Origin: Anaeramoeba flamelloides
Taxonomy: Eukaryota > Metamonada > Anaeramoebidae
Assembly: GCA_027625915.1 (NCBI GenBank)
Contig: JANTQA010000023.1
Span: 22,754,001 to 22,818,000 of the forward strand
Direction: 5' to 3'
Length of the DNA stretch: 64,000 nucleotides
Shown: piece after piece, positions 34,758-46,449 of the stretch
How positions within the stretch are numbered: position 1 is the first letter of the stretch
Layout of the letters: each line of letters begins with the position of its first letter
Translations under genes and position numbers: made by a program
The notes under the pieces: generated by a model
Databases searched by the model: none
The model's input: the letters and a program-made list of their open reading frames with translations, nothing else
What the model was told of the DNA's origin: nothing

Positions 34758-35399
34758 TAAATACCTTGAGGCATCCAGTATTCCTTTCATAAAAAAGTAC
34801 ATTTTTTACTTTTCAAAAAAAATCCCGAGTAATACATTTTTCTATCTTTTTGGGGTTAGTTATAAAAATCCTATTGTCTTTCAAAAAAAAGTAAAAAAAT
34901 AATTATTCGGTATAAATTCAAATTAAAAAAGTTTTGTAAAAAGTAAGAACATTTATAAAAAAAAAATAAAAATTTTTTTTCAGGATTAAAATGAATATGA
35001 TCAAATTTTTTAAGGAAAATAAAAACACACAACTTTTGATCCTTTCCAAAGACAAATTTTTTATTTTTCACTTTTTTCAATCTAAAATTTCAATACTACT
35101 TACTGTATCTAAATTAATTTCAAATTCCTCATAACCTTGAAATGAATATAGATAAAATTAGTAAAAATAAAAAAAACTGATTTTTTTTTTTTTTTTTTTT
35201 ATTTTTGAAGAGAGAAAATTGCTTTTCTCCTCTGTGCCCTAATTTATCAACCTATTTTTAGAAATTTGTTAAAGAATCACAAATTTTATTATCACTTACT
35301 AATGATAATATACATGATGAATTCTTTTTATTTATAATATCTCGGATATTATTAATTTTATTATTTTTTTTTTCAAAAAAACCGATTTTAAATTTGGAT

Positions 35400-35945
35400 T
35401 ATTTTGTTAAAGAATGGTAAAAATTTTTTGATCAATAATTGTGTTAAATGTGTTTTTATATTATGTTTGGAAAAAAACAATAAATTATAATTTTTTTTTT
35501 GCATATTTTTATATTTGGGTGTATTCAAATTTATGAAATAAGATTTATTACAAATTATAAGGTTTGTTTAGGATTTTTAACATTAAGGTTACTGATCATT
35601 AATGTTTTTAAAAGTAATCTTTGGTAACTTAATAAAAGAAAAAAATATAAAACTCAAAAATAAAAATTGTTTTATCCAAAACACTGAAATGAGTCGAATA
35701 AAAAAAAATTTTTGTGAATTTGTTGAAATTTCACCCACAATTATTGATCTATCAAATGTTAAGATATCTATCCATTTAATTACATGCAATTTTTCAATTT
35801 AACAAACTCAACACTAACATTCTATCAACCATCGATAAAAAATTCCAGATCTAAGTAAACAGATTTTGTAACTACAAAAAAGGAAATGAAAACAAAACAA
35901 ACAGTACAGAAAATGATATAGTTTTTAAAAATAAAATTATTTCCA
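35400..35945. repeat. two pieces of repeat family K in opposite orientation
   Basis: 35400-35545 matches the right end of the 60713-61239 copy in the same orientation (TTTGGAAAAAAACAATAAAT, then GGGTGTATTC). 35585-35945 matches its body in reverse, including TTGATCTATCAAATGTTAAG and the AATTCCAGATCTAAGTAAAC block. The arrangement implies two insertions or an inversion. Confidence 0.5.
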
Positions 35946-35957
35946 AATTGATATGTA

Positions 35958-36152
35958 CAGTCAGTTCCATTTTTAACGCAAAAACTGCTACGAAATTTAA
36001 GGTACCAAAAAAATCTCAAATTAAGGCACAAAATTCAGATTCTAGTAAAATAAATTGTAAAAAAAATAATTACAAATTTTGTGCCTTAATTTGAGATTTT
36101 TTTGTGACTTAAATTTTGATGAAAGTTTGTGCCTTAAAAGTGAAACTGACTG
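35958..36152. mobile_element. hairpin MITE (CAGTC ends), copy C
   Basis: 195 bp with CAGTCAGTTCCATTTTTAA at the left and its near complement ending AAGTGAAACTGACTG at the right. TA flanks both ends (35956-35957, 36153-36154). Contains the family's GGCACAAAATTCAGATTCTA block. It lies only 13 bp beyond a family K piece. Confidence 0.8.
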
Positions 36153-37753
36153 TAATATTTTTATTTTTATTCTTTCAACTGTTTAAACTATGTCGAAATT
36201 TTTGGAATTTATTTAATTTTTACTTTCCCACTAACTGTCTATTATTTAAATCAATTTTCCTATTTATAACATTAAATTTTAATTAACACCTGAACGAAAC
36301 CCTTTAAAATATTCTTGATATTTTTTTTATTATAGATCGTAATAACTGGCAAACCTAAAACCCGAAAAAATGAAAAGCCAACTGTAAATCTCAAAAAAAA
36401 ACCTAGAAATTCCTTTTTTCTGTTGAATTGAAAATATTAGTATAAAAATGGAAAGATATTTCCCATTTTACTTACTAATATATAGATTGTCAGGAAATAA
36501 GTATCAAACTAAATTGGTATATTGGTTTAAATATTCTAATCCTATAAATTTTCACTTTTTGGTAAATGTAGAAACAAAAAAAAAAAAAACTGAATATAAA
36601 AAATTAATCTAGAAAATAACTGATGAAAATTGAAACTGAATTGAATTGCGATATTCAATTTTAAAAATCATAATATTTTTTTCAATTTAAAATTGTCGAA
36701 TTAAATTTAATTAAATAAATGTGTTCGATTATTACGGATTTGCAAACAATTAATAAAAATATTTTATAAAAAAATAATCCTAAAAGTTTCCCACTTTATA
36801 TAAATAATAGATAAATAATTATTGAAGGAAAGATCAAATCAACAAAGATTCTTATTTCATAAATGCAAAAACAAAAGAAATTATCAGAATCTAAATTTTC
36901 TAATAAAATTATTATTTAGATAAAAGTTATAATAACATTAAATTAGATTTTTACTATCTGATTATTGTTTCTCAATGAATTTTCGGGATTTCAATTTTTT
37001 TTTAAATTTTCGAAATTTATCAAAGAGCGAAAAATTGATAGGATTAGAATATTTAAATCATCGTCTCATTATAGAGTTAATGTCAACTCCAAAAATTATA
37101 TATTTGTATTTCAAATGGGAAATATATTTTTTATTTTTTACTTATATTTTAAATTCAACAGAAAAAAGGATTTTCCAGGTATTTTTTTGAGATTTATGGT
37201 TAGTTTTTCAGTTTTCCAGGTTTTAAGTTCGACTGGAATTTTCAATTCATATTAAAAAAATATAATTTTCTCACCAATTACAATAAGGAAGCTTCCTTAG
37301 CTGTAGATAAAAATAATTACAAAAATATTTTAAAAACTTGATTTTTCTTTAAGATTTCATACTTTCAAAATTAATGAAAGCACATCTCAAATTTCATTTT
37401 TATCCTAATGATATTCAAATAATTAATGGAAAGAACCAATAAACTAAATCGACTTAAATAACCACTCAATATTTATCCTTTTGATGAAGCACACAATTGA
37501 TATTTTTAGCTCTTATCAATCAAGGACCAACAGAAACTGATTAAATATTTTATTTATTTTGGTAAAAAAAATGAAAATTAGTTGGATAAACTTTAAATTT
37601 TAAATTACTCAAATAGCCAAGAAACATAAAAGTTTGGTTGAATTGTTCAAATGGTTTTGAGAGATATCTTAACTGAAATAAGAAAAAAATAAATAATCAT
37701 TTTTCCTTCTTTTTTCTTGTGTTTGTTCGTGACTCTCATTTTCTCGTTTTCTG

Positions 37754-38578
37754 ATGACTTCAAAAAAAGAACAAACAAAGCCATCAACAATCAGCGATTC
37801 CTTGATTATTGGATTTGGTATGAACGGTTTAACGTGGTTCCAATTAATCTTAACAACAAGCTGCATCTCGATTTGCCATGTCTTAAACCAAATCTATCGA
37901 AGAAACGATCTCACGATCCCTTTCATTTCGTTATTATTTAACCACCCCGTCGAGCATTTGGTTTCCTCAACACTCTTGACAACAACAGCATTTATTAATA
38001 TCTTCACCTCCTTTATCAACTATGTGCAAATGTCAAAAAGGTTCCCAAAGTCTGACAAGCTATTGCTAATGATCTTAGTATTTAGGTTTTTATCAGGAAG
38101 CACCTTAATAGTCACTGTTAATGTCCCTTTACAAACAGACTGGAACACTATTTCGTCTGTTGGGATCTTTTCCTTGGATGAGTTTAACCATAAGATCACC
38201 ATTTTCTCGCGCTTGCATTTGTTGGGGCTCAATTCGTTTTTTTTAAGCTGTGCGGCTTTCCAATTCCTCTCCCAAATTTTTATTTACACACAGGAGATCT
38301 ACAAGATAAAGGGTCTCAAAGAAAAATGTATACTTCGTTTTATTTATACAATAATTAATATTGTTTCGTTGGCTAATTTAAAATTGGTGGGCTCTTTGCT
38401 TGTGAACGGGAGACCACAGAACGTGGAATTTTTTTTGAATTTGGCTGCCCTTTTCCAACATTTTAGTGTCATCTCTATTTTCCTTTTTTTAGGCACTTCT
38501 CTGAATTTTGATAATACAGTTGCAATCAAGATCTATGATATAAAGAAAGATGAGATTAAAAAGGCCAAAATGGATTAA
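37754..38578 (+). CDS. six-pass membrane protein, Frag1/DRAM/Sfk1-like
   Basis: A 274-residue single-exon gene with six hydrophobic segments at about 17-40, 70-93, 103-126, 154-177, 195-216 and 225-249, and a charged Lys/Asp C-terminus facing the cytosol by charge. Between segments 1 and 2 lies IPFISLLFNHPVEHL, which parallels the P-x-I-S...P-P-E loop of the Frag1/DRAM/Sfk1 family. Segment 4 is preceded by FNHKITIFSRLH, similar to the histidine-bearing lead-in there. Members act in endomembranes, the plasma membrane or lysosomes in lipid handling (Sfk1), GPI-lipid remodelling (Cwh43/PGAP2 relatives) or autophagy (DRAM). Which of these applies here cannot be told. Length matches the family (about 240-300). 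ATG 37754 is the first in frame. Higher GC than the flanking DNA supports coding. A remote alternative is another six-pass family. Confidence 0.65.
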   Translation: MTSKKEQTKPSTISDSLIIGFGMNGLTWFQLILTTSCISICHVLNQIYRRNDLTIPFISLLFNHPVEHLVSSTLLTTTAFINIFTSFINYVQMSKRFPKSDKLLLMILVFRFLSGSTLIVTVNVPLQTDWNTISSVGIFSLDEFNHKITIFSRLHLLGLNSFFLSCAAFQFLSQIFIYTQEIYKIKGLKEKCILRFIYTIINIVSLANLKLVGSLLVNGRPQNVEFFLNLAALFQHFSVISIFLFLGTSLNFDNTVAIKIYDIKKDEIKKAKMD

Positions 38579-38894
38579 CCATCCTTTTTCTTTTTCTTAC
38601 TCTTACTCTTATTCTTTTGCTTATTCTTATTCTTTTTTTTTTTTTTTATTTTGTTATGAGAAGAAAAATGATTTAATTTTCCGATTTAGATCAAAATTAT
38701 TGAAATTTTGTTTTTGGTGTATCAGTTTTGTGGGTACACCAAAGAACTATTTGATAATTTTGAGAATAATTTCAAATTTTAGTTTTTTTTTTTTTTTAAT
38801 AATAATTGCTTTGTAAAATAAATATCTCTCGGTTTTAAATATTATCCTTTTTATCAATTTTTAGATTGTTAGTAATTGTTTTGTAAATATTTTT

Positions 38895-39210
38895 TTACAT
38901 TTCAAGATCAACAGTCACTGGTTAACAATGTGTTATTCTAATGTTATTGAAACAGTGAAAATGATTGTAAAAAAATTATATTGATTTCTATTGGATTTTT
39001 CTGAAGATTTTCAATTGGAAGATCAAAATGAATATTGTTGTTTTTTTCAATAGTGAACCAAGAATTTTGAGTTTTTCTAATTTTTAAGAAAATACATTGA
39101 TTCAGTTTACTTCAGATGTGTTTTACAATAATTCCCTGATGTGTATATTTCTATTTCCTACTTATTTGTTCTTCTGATGTAAATTATTAATAATAAATGA
39201 TAGATAAAAT
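38895..39210 (+). repeat. repeat family R, copy 3
   Basis: Matches 24535-24880 block by block: CAAGATCAACAGTCACTGG, GTTATTGAAACAGTGAAAAT, TTTTTAAGAAAATACATTGA, CCCTGATGTGTATATTTCTA. Non-coding. Confidence 0.6.
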
Positions 39211-39599
39211 TTTTGTGTGTTTCTTCTAAAAGGATGATTAATATTATTTTAGTTTTTTTTCCCAAAGGTAATAGAGTAATTATTTACACAAGGGTTCAAT
39301 TAAGCCCAATAGAAAAAAACTCATCTTTCAATTTAAGAGAGATGGGTTATCATTTTTACAAGAATCCATTTTTTATAATGAAATTTCAAGGTAAAACCAA
39401 ATCCTTTTTTGGTTTACTATTTCGACCCAAATCAGAAAAAGTAAAATAATTATAACATTTTTTTTTTCTGAAATCTTGGTTTTAGTAATTTCTGTGAGTT
39501 ATTATAAACAAATAATCGGGAAACCTTTAAATATATTTTAAAAACAGGATGAAAAATAAATGAAATTTTAAATCCTTGAAGAAAGAAAAAAAAAATGAT

Positions 39600-40370
39600 T
39601 ATTTATTTTATTTATTCACAAATATTTATTAAATTTCTTGAAATTTAAAAGACTAGTCAATATTCTTTTTCAAATACTAAGAGTATAAATAACAAGGAAC
39701 TTTTATTATAATCTAATTTTTGAAAAATATCTATTATTTTTTTATAATTAGAATTATTAATTTGAAATAATTGTATTTGTTTAAAAATATTTGAAAAAAT
39801 TGAGAAATAATAATACAAACCTATTTATACCTTTAATATCTTTGTGTTATTATAAATATACTTATGTGGATTATCATTAGATTATTGATTTTTGATTAAA
39901 GATAATCAAATTAAAAAATAATTTTTTTTGGTGATAAGTTGAATTTTGGAAGGTTTTAAAAAACTATTTTGTTCGAATTTTTAAAGTAATGATTTGTTTG
40001 ATTTTTCTTTTATTTTTATGTAAAAAAACAAAAAGAAAGAAAAAAAATGATTAGAATTACTTCCTTTTAAGTATAAACAAATGATATTTTTCACAAGTTT
40101 AAAATAATTATTAAAATATATTTGAAATTAAGAAGATTTTTTAAAGTAAATTTATTCCAAAACTTTATTGATTTGTCTTTTTAAAGTGAGTTATTGTAAA
40201 CTTCCTTTATATATAAGAAGATTTCAATCTTCTTACAAAGGAAATAATTTTTTTTTAAATAATTAGAAAATATGTTGAATTCTGATATTTTCAAAAATTG
40301 AGAAAAATGATATCAAAAGTTTTAAAAACAATAATTCGTTACTGAAAATATCATAAAAGGTAATTTGGTT
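39600..40370 (+). repeat. repeat family W, copy 2
   Basis: Collinear with 31790-32530. It includes the AAAATATTTGAAAAAATTGA and ACAAGTTTAAAATAATTATT blocks and a small perfect hairpin AAGAAGATTTCAATCTTCTT at about 40217-40236. Non-coding. Confidence 0.5.
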
Positions 40371-41141
40371 TTGTGGTAATTTGATTTTTTCTTTGGTTTT
40401 TAAATAACAAGCTGCCCACAACTTTTTGAAATTTGTTATTACTTGTATTTGAAATTCAAATGGGATAAATTTTCGACTGATTGTGTACATTTTTCTTATT
40501 CTGAAATCTTGGTTCTTTTGACAATTCTTAATTCACTAAATAAATCTTATAAAAAAAATACCTTAACAAATAAAGTGATAACATCAAATTTTAATCCCTT
40601 TATTTGAAAACTCAATTTCAAAAAGACAATAAAGGGAAAATGAAGTGAAAATTTTTTCCCATTTATTATTCAAAAACCAGTAGAGGTTTTCGAAGTTTTT
40701 TTTTATGTTAACTAGAAGCTTAAAATATCAGTATAAAAGATATGGTAAATGAAATTATTTTTACTAGACTTGAAGTGGATTTAATAACATACACGAATCA
40801 AATGTCTGTAGAAATATTTTTTGATACCTTTTTGTATCATTAGGTTTCTTAAAATAAAGAAAACATACTGGTATTTGAATTTGAAAAGAGACAATATTTT
40901 CACTTGATTGTTAATATTTTTCTTGTTCAAATAAAGAGTACTAAGAAGTAGAATACCATTTAAAACTCACTTTACAAGAAAAGGAAATGGAAAATGAAGT
41001 TAAAATTTTTCCCCATTTGGAATTCAAATACCAGTAAAACGTCAAATAAAACTAAAAATAGCCTTTGTGAGGTAAATCACAAGCATTAGTTTTCTCGTAT
41101 CGTTACTCTGTTTTCAAGAGAAAGAAATATCATTAGCATTA

Positions 41142-42722
41142 ATGATGATTCATTTTTTTTTGTTTTATTTATTTGCTTTATATTACTTTATGTTAACCAC
41201 TCTTGGCATAAATCTCCAAATATTAGAAAGCTTCCCATTTTTACCAACAATTGTAAGCTTTATCATCGTTGTAACAACGTTTGAATTATACCTTGATCAT
41301 CGAAGAAGGTTAAGGCTCTATACAAGGCTCTCAAATGAAGCGAAGCTAATCCCAAAAGAATTTGAAGATTATATCTCAAAAGAAGAAGCAAAGAAATCGG
41401 CAGGCTATCATCTAAAATTGAATTCCTTGTCTTCTCTTGAGAATTTGGTGAACACCCTCTTTATGGTAACTGTACTAACCTTTAATTTGCTCGACAAACT
41501 CTGGATCTTTTCATCAAATCTCCATGAGAAAATGAATATCTTTCAGGGGAATGAATTATTTTTGTCTTGTCTGTATGCCTTTATATACCAGCAGATACAA
41601 AGGATCATTTCGCTTCCGTTTTCAATTTATTCTACCTTTAAAATTGAGGCCGAGTACGAATTTAATAACACGACTGTCGGGACCTTTATTTTTGATCAAA
41701 TCAAAATGACGTTCTTGTCGATCGTCCTCGGCGGACCAATACTGTGCTTTATTGTTTACACCATCCAGCACACCGGCAAGTATTTTTGGTTTTGGTCGTG
41801 GCTAGTCATCATCATCATTATGCTGTTTTTAAATGTCTTATCACCAACAATCATTTCGATCTTTTTTTACAAATTTACACCGCTGCCCGAAACCATGCTA
41901 TTGAAAAAGTTGATCGACAAGTTTGCGACCGAAATTAATTTCCCCTTACAAGAAATTAAAATTATGAATGGCAGCAAGCGTAGCAAACACTCGAATGCCT
42001 TCTATTATGGCCTGTTCAAAAAAAAAGTTGCCTTCTTTGATTCCTTATTCGACCACTTGGAGAGCAACGGCGGATTTTTAGCTGTTTTAGCCCACGAATT
42101 TGGACATTGGAAACACAACCACTTGATCAAACTGTTTATTAAAATTGCTTTTGAAACTCTTTGCTATTTTGCTTTGTTTGGGCTCGCGACAAATTACAAA
42201 AACGGCTTGTTTCTTCTTGAAAGATTTAATTTCTCAAAGGCTGTCGTTCAAAGCAACCCAACCATTTTAAGTTTAACTTGCTTCTTTATGATCCTGTCGC
42301 CTTTAGAAACCCTTCTTGACTTTGTTGGCAAATTGATTAGCAGAAAATTTGAATTCCAAGCAGATCGATTCGCAACTCGATTGGGGTATGACCTTACCAC
42401 ACCCTTAATTAAAATTTTTGCCAAAAATTTAAGTGACATAGATCCAGACCCCTTGTTTTCTGCTTACCATGCTACCCACCCTTCCCTATTGGAAAGAGTT
42501 CGTGCAATCAAAAAAACTATCCAATCTGAAAAAATTGAATTTAGAGAGATCGATGAAAGTGAAAAGCCAATTCTTCCTCTTACTAAAAAGAAAGATGAAA
42601 ATGAAAATAATGATGACGATGATCAGAAACAAATAGAAAAAGAAGAGGAAGAGGAAGATCAAGAGGAAGAGGAAGAGGAAGAGGTCATTGAGATTGATAA
42701 TGAAAAAGAAAGTGATAATTAA
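41142..42722 (+). CDS. CAAX prenyl protease 1 (Ste24, M48A family), 526 aa
   Basis: An integral membrane zinc metalloprotease of the ER/nuclear envelope that trims C-terminal -AAX from prenylated proteins. The zinc site is HEFGH at 318-322 (ligands His318, His322, general base Glu319) and Glu404 in FEFQADRFA. The conserved SNAFYYG (284-290) and the THPSLLERV motif (445-453) are also present. About seven hydrophobic stretches precede and follow the catalytic core, including 130-220 and 330-390. The N-terminal FELYLDHRRRLRLY resembles the region after TM1 in human ZMPSTE24. Residues 1-468 align with the family's length. An extra acidic tail (about 484-526, D/E-rich) is not part of the usual domain. 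Codon use is clearly less AT-biased than the flanks. ATG 41142 is followed by an in-frame ATG. No introns. Confidence 0.95.
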   Translation: MMIHFFLFYLFALYYFMLTTLGINLQILESFPFLPTIVSFIIVVTTFELYLDHRRRLRLYTRLSNEAKLIPKEFEDYISKEEAKKSAGYHLKLNSLSSLENLVNTLFMVTVLTFNLLDKLWIFSSNLHEKMNIFQGNELFLSCLYAFIYQQIQRIISLPFSIYSTFKIEAEYEFNNTTVGTFIFDQIKMTFLSIVLGGPILCFIVYTIQHTGKYFWFWSWLVIIIIMLFLNVLSPTIISIFFYKFTPLPETMLLKKLIDKFATEINFPLQEIKIMNGSKRSKHSNAFYYGLFKKKVAFFDSLFDHLESNGGFLAVLAHEFGHWKHNHLIKLFIKIAFETLCYFALFGLATNYKNGLFLLERFNFSKAVVQSNPTILSLTCFFMILSPLETLLDFVGKLISRKFEFQADRFATRLGYDLTTPLIKIFAKNLSDIDPDPLFSAYHATHPSLLERVRAIKKTIQSEKIEFREIDESEKPILPLTKKKDENENNDDDDQKQIEKEEEEEDQEEEEEEEVIEIDNEKESDN

Positions 42723-43659
42723 AGAATTTTCCTCGTTTCTTATTTTTATTTATTTTATTATTTTGTACAAGTATTATTTCAATACTAGATGAGAGAATTA
42801 AATATTTTATAAATACTACTCGACTCCCTATAATTTCAAAATAAGTCCAAATTTGTAAAAAGAGTTAACATATTATTAATTTTCTTTTAGATAAATTTTT
42901 AATAAATAATATAATTTTATTTTGTTATTTGAGCTATTTTGATTGTAAATATTTGACAATAGAAATAGAAAAAAAAAAATAGAATCTTGTTATATCTATT
43001 AAAATTTTGATTTGCCATACTGAAAGGTTAGTAATTTGAGTACTTATCAGCGAAATAATCAATTTATTAAATAAATAGAAAAGAAAAAGCTTGATTGATT
43101 TTCATTTTTATTTTTTTTTAAAATTCAATTTTCGATTAAATCTATAAAAATCACAGTAATGAAAATTGAATAATCTAAAAGGGTAAGTTATTAATTTAAA
43201 TTTTTAGACATTTACTGTAATTGGAATTATATAATAAAAAAGATTTTTTTTTCTTGTTAGTGGTTAATATTTGAACAAAAAAAAAACTTGATTGTTTTTT
43301 TGGAAGAATTTATTTAAGATTACAAAAAAGAGGTGCAGTTTAAGCTATTTTTGTATGATTTTTTTAATAAAATTACTGAAAAATAATCGAAAAATTCAAT
43401 GGGAATTACCTCAAAATTTGAATATTTTTTTATATAATACAAATTAAATTTTTTTGGTATTTTATTTTGACAATATATATTTTAAAAAGTGAATATTAGT
43501 AAACAATTTTTTTATTGGAATTTATATATATATATATATATATTTGAATTTAAATTGATAGTATAATGATTAATAACTTGATAGTTATTTTTTTTTTTTT
43601 CTAATAAATAATATCAAAAGTTTAATTTTGTAATAAAAGTATTTTTCTGTTTAATAAAT

Positions 43660-44115
43660 TCGAGTCGTTGTATTTGAATTGTATGTTTTCAAAGGTTTTG
43701 AATGGATATTTTAGGAAAAAAATATTTTTGAAATTTCAAAATTGAATTTTAATTTTTTCTAATTTTGTTTTTTTATTTTTTAACCTTTTATTTTTTTCAA
43801 TTTTTTTTTATTATTACAGTTTTGAATGAAACCTAGTATTTATTATTGTAATGTTATTATAACAGTATGGATTATTAAAGAAAAATCGCATTGGGTGTCT
43901 ATTTTAATATTATTTGATCTTCAATTGAAAATCATACATAATAATTATTTCTCTCAATTGTGTAGGAATATTATTTTTAAATTTTTTTAAGTAAATCAAG
44001 TAAATTATTAGTTTTATTTCATATTGCTATCTGCTATTCTCTGAAATGTATTATTTTATTTATTTATTATTTGATCCCAAAAGTTTAATTATAAAAAAAA
44101 ATTGAAATGTTCAAA
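43660..44115 (+). repeat. repeat family R, copy 4
   Basis: The left extension (TTTTCAAAGGTTTTGAATGG region) matches 24410-24480, and the right end TTAATTATAAAAAAAAATTG matches the family terminus. Immediately followed by a hairpin MITE at 44167. Confidence 0.55.
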
Positions 44116-44166
44116 CAATTTTAAACCATCAAAATAAACAAAATTGCATCCAAGTAAAATTTATGA

Positions 44167-44363
44167 CAGCCAGTTCTACTTTTAAGGCACAAACTTTTAA
44201 CCATAAATAAGGAACAAAAAAATATCAAAATTAAAGTTACAAAATTCAGATTCTAGTAAAATAAATTGTAAAAATTAAAATTAATAATTTTTTGCCTTAA
44301 TTTGAGATTTTTTTGTTCCTTATTTATGGTTGAAAGTTTGTGCCTAAAAAGTGAAACTGACTG
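44167..44363. mobile_element. hairpin MITE (CAGTC ends), copy D
   Basis: About 197 bp. The left end CAGCCAGTTCTACTTTTAAG and right end AAAAGTGAAACTGACTG are inverted, with the family's AAAATTCAGATTCTAGTAAA block inside. TA follows the right end at 44364-44365. Its arms carry TAAATAAGGAAC instead of the TTTAAGGCAC seen in copies B and C, and the change is present in both arms. Confidence 0.75.
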
Positions 44364-46449
44364 TATAAATATATTTTTTGAAAAAATTTTGAAAAAAAAT
44401 ATTCTGGATGAGATAAATCATTTTTTAATTAATAAATAAACATCAAATTATTTTAAAAAAGTTTTTAATAATACACAAATAAAAAGAAAAAATAAAAAAT
44501 AAAAAAATTTTCAAAATATTCTTAAATTTGTACTTCAGCTGAAAATTTACCAAATTTTAATAAATTTAATTATTTTCTTTTTTTATAATAACTCAAATTC
44601 AAAAAAATGAAAAGTTTCACTACTTAATATCTTAAATTTATTTTTGAAGGTGAATTCATTTTATAAATGTTAAAAAAATAAAAAACGGGAAAAATATATA
44701 AATGGTATTTTTTTCTGGGTTTAAAGTTGAAAAAAATGAAGTACTAAAGGATCTAAAATAAAAATTAATAAGCTTAATTTCAAAAATACGGGCAGATTAT
44801 TGATTATCAAAAAAATATATAAGTTTTTTTTTTTTTTTTGAATAATAAGGTATTATTCTAAAGTATTTAGAGATAATAACCAATATAAATGAATAAATAA
44901 AAATATAATGTAATCATTTTATTTTTTGAAAGACACAAATGAAAAAAGTAAAAAATAAATAAAAAGTTTGCCCCTAATTTTGAAATTTGGTGTAGTTAAA
45001 TTTTTTTATTGTTTTTTATTTTTTTATTAATAAAGTGGTTAATAACAGAGTTATTAACCCTAAGTATGTTAATATTTAATAATTTACAATTTATTATTAT
45101 AATAATTATGATTAATCTGGAAAATGATGATTTTGTTATTATATCATATTGATTATTGTAAAGACAGTGTTATTGTTGATTTTTTAAACTTTAGCTACAT
45201 GATTACTTTTTTTAAAAAAGTATAAAAAAAAGAAAAGAAAGAAAAAATTGAGATATTCCGGGTTTCGTTCCTTTAAAATATAAATAATTTATCTAGAAAA
45301 TTGAAAAAAAAAAAACCAATAAGAGTTCATTAATATTTTATTAAGAATATACAAAAAAAAACACTGTAAGTACATACAAATCGACTGCATTAGAAGCTTT
45401 TAAATAAATCCCCTCCAAAAATAATCCTTTTTTTCCTCTTTCATTTATTAAGAACTAAGATACTTTTTGGTTATGCTAAACTAAAAACCCGTCCTGTAAA
45501 TAGAAAAAAAGTTTAAAGGATTAGCGATAAAGAAAAAAACAAATAAAGGCAAAATATTACATTTTTTTTGTATTTCTAAAAATTAAAAGAACATTTATTG
45601 ATACAAACCTTTTTTAAATTCTTCAACAAAAACAGAAAAATATAAAACCCAATTTTTTTACTTCTTATTTCTCTTAAATTCTAGTTTATCTGAAAGTATA
45701 TTTCTACCATTTTCATCAACAATAAAATATTTACAAATGAAATCGAAAGTCCCAAAATAAAGAGGAAATTTCTTTTTGAAACTTTAAAAGTTAAATTTTA
45801 AATTTGATTTGTAAAAATCTGTTTTTGATTTAAAAAAACAAAAAAATTTCTAAAAAAAAATCAAAATTTTCAACAAAACTCGATTTCTGATTTCAAGATT
45901 CTTTTCAGTTAACAAAGTTTATTCAAACCATAAAAGTAATATTTGTCAATCCAAAAAATTCAGATAGTTCTTCATTAAAATTATTATTTCTTCCCCTTCT
46001 CAACATAATTTAAAAATATCATCAATTTTTTTAAAAGTAATAGTCAAAAAACAATAAATCTGAATAATCCGCTGTCGTATAAAAAAACTCAATTTCACAA
46101 ATAAAAAAAAATTCTTTGATCTCGAAAACTAGACAAGTTTCTTTGATCTTTATTATTAACAGATCCATTAGAATAATGCTTTCTGAATGATATAACAAAA
46201 TAATTATATATAATTTCCCTTTTTGAATGAGATTGTTAATTTTGGATGATACTATTTTATTAACTAATCATTTCAAAATTTCCAACTTCTATAAGCTTAT
46301 TTACCCTTTTAAAGCGTTCAAAAGTGATCAAAGGGTTTGTAAATTATCCAAAAGTGAATGGTATACCCAAAACTTTCTTTAAGTGAGAGTGTTTGTAGGG
46401 ATAGGAAAAAAGATCTTGATCATTTTTTTTCATTTTATTTTTTGGTGCA

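Larger units (their letters stand above)
33745..37753. other. intergenic region between the YVH1-domain and Frag1-like genes
   Basis: About 4 kb. It holds repeat P copy 2, two hairpin MITEs and family K pieces. 36160-37700 shows no gene or recognised repeat. The open frame at 36965-37255 is composed of AT-rich codons and lacks any motif. Confidence 0.5.
38579..41141. other. intergenic region before the Ste24 gene
   Basis: Contains repeats R and W (listed separately). A short block at 40610-40690 (GGGAAAATGAAGTGAAAATT then TTCCCATTTATTATTCAA) is echoed at 40985-41040 and at 52680-52730. No gene seen. Confidence 0.5.
42723..46449. other. intergenic region between Ste24 and the ubiquitin-like gene
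   Basis: 3.7 kb with repeat family R copy 4 and one hairpin MITE. 44980-45300 weakly resembles repeat family W. 45310-46440 shows AT-rich sequence with no recognisable gene. Confidence 0.5.
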
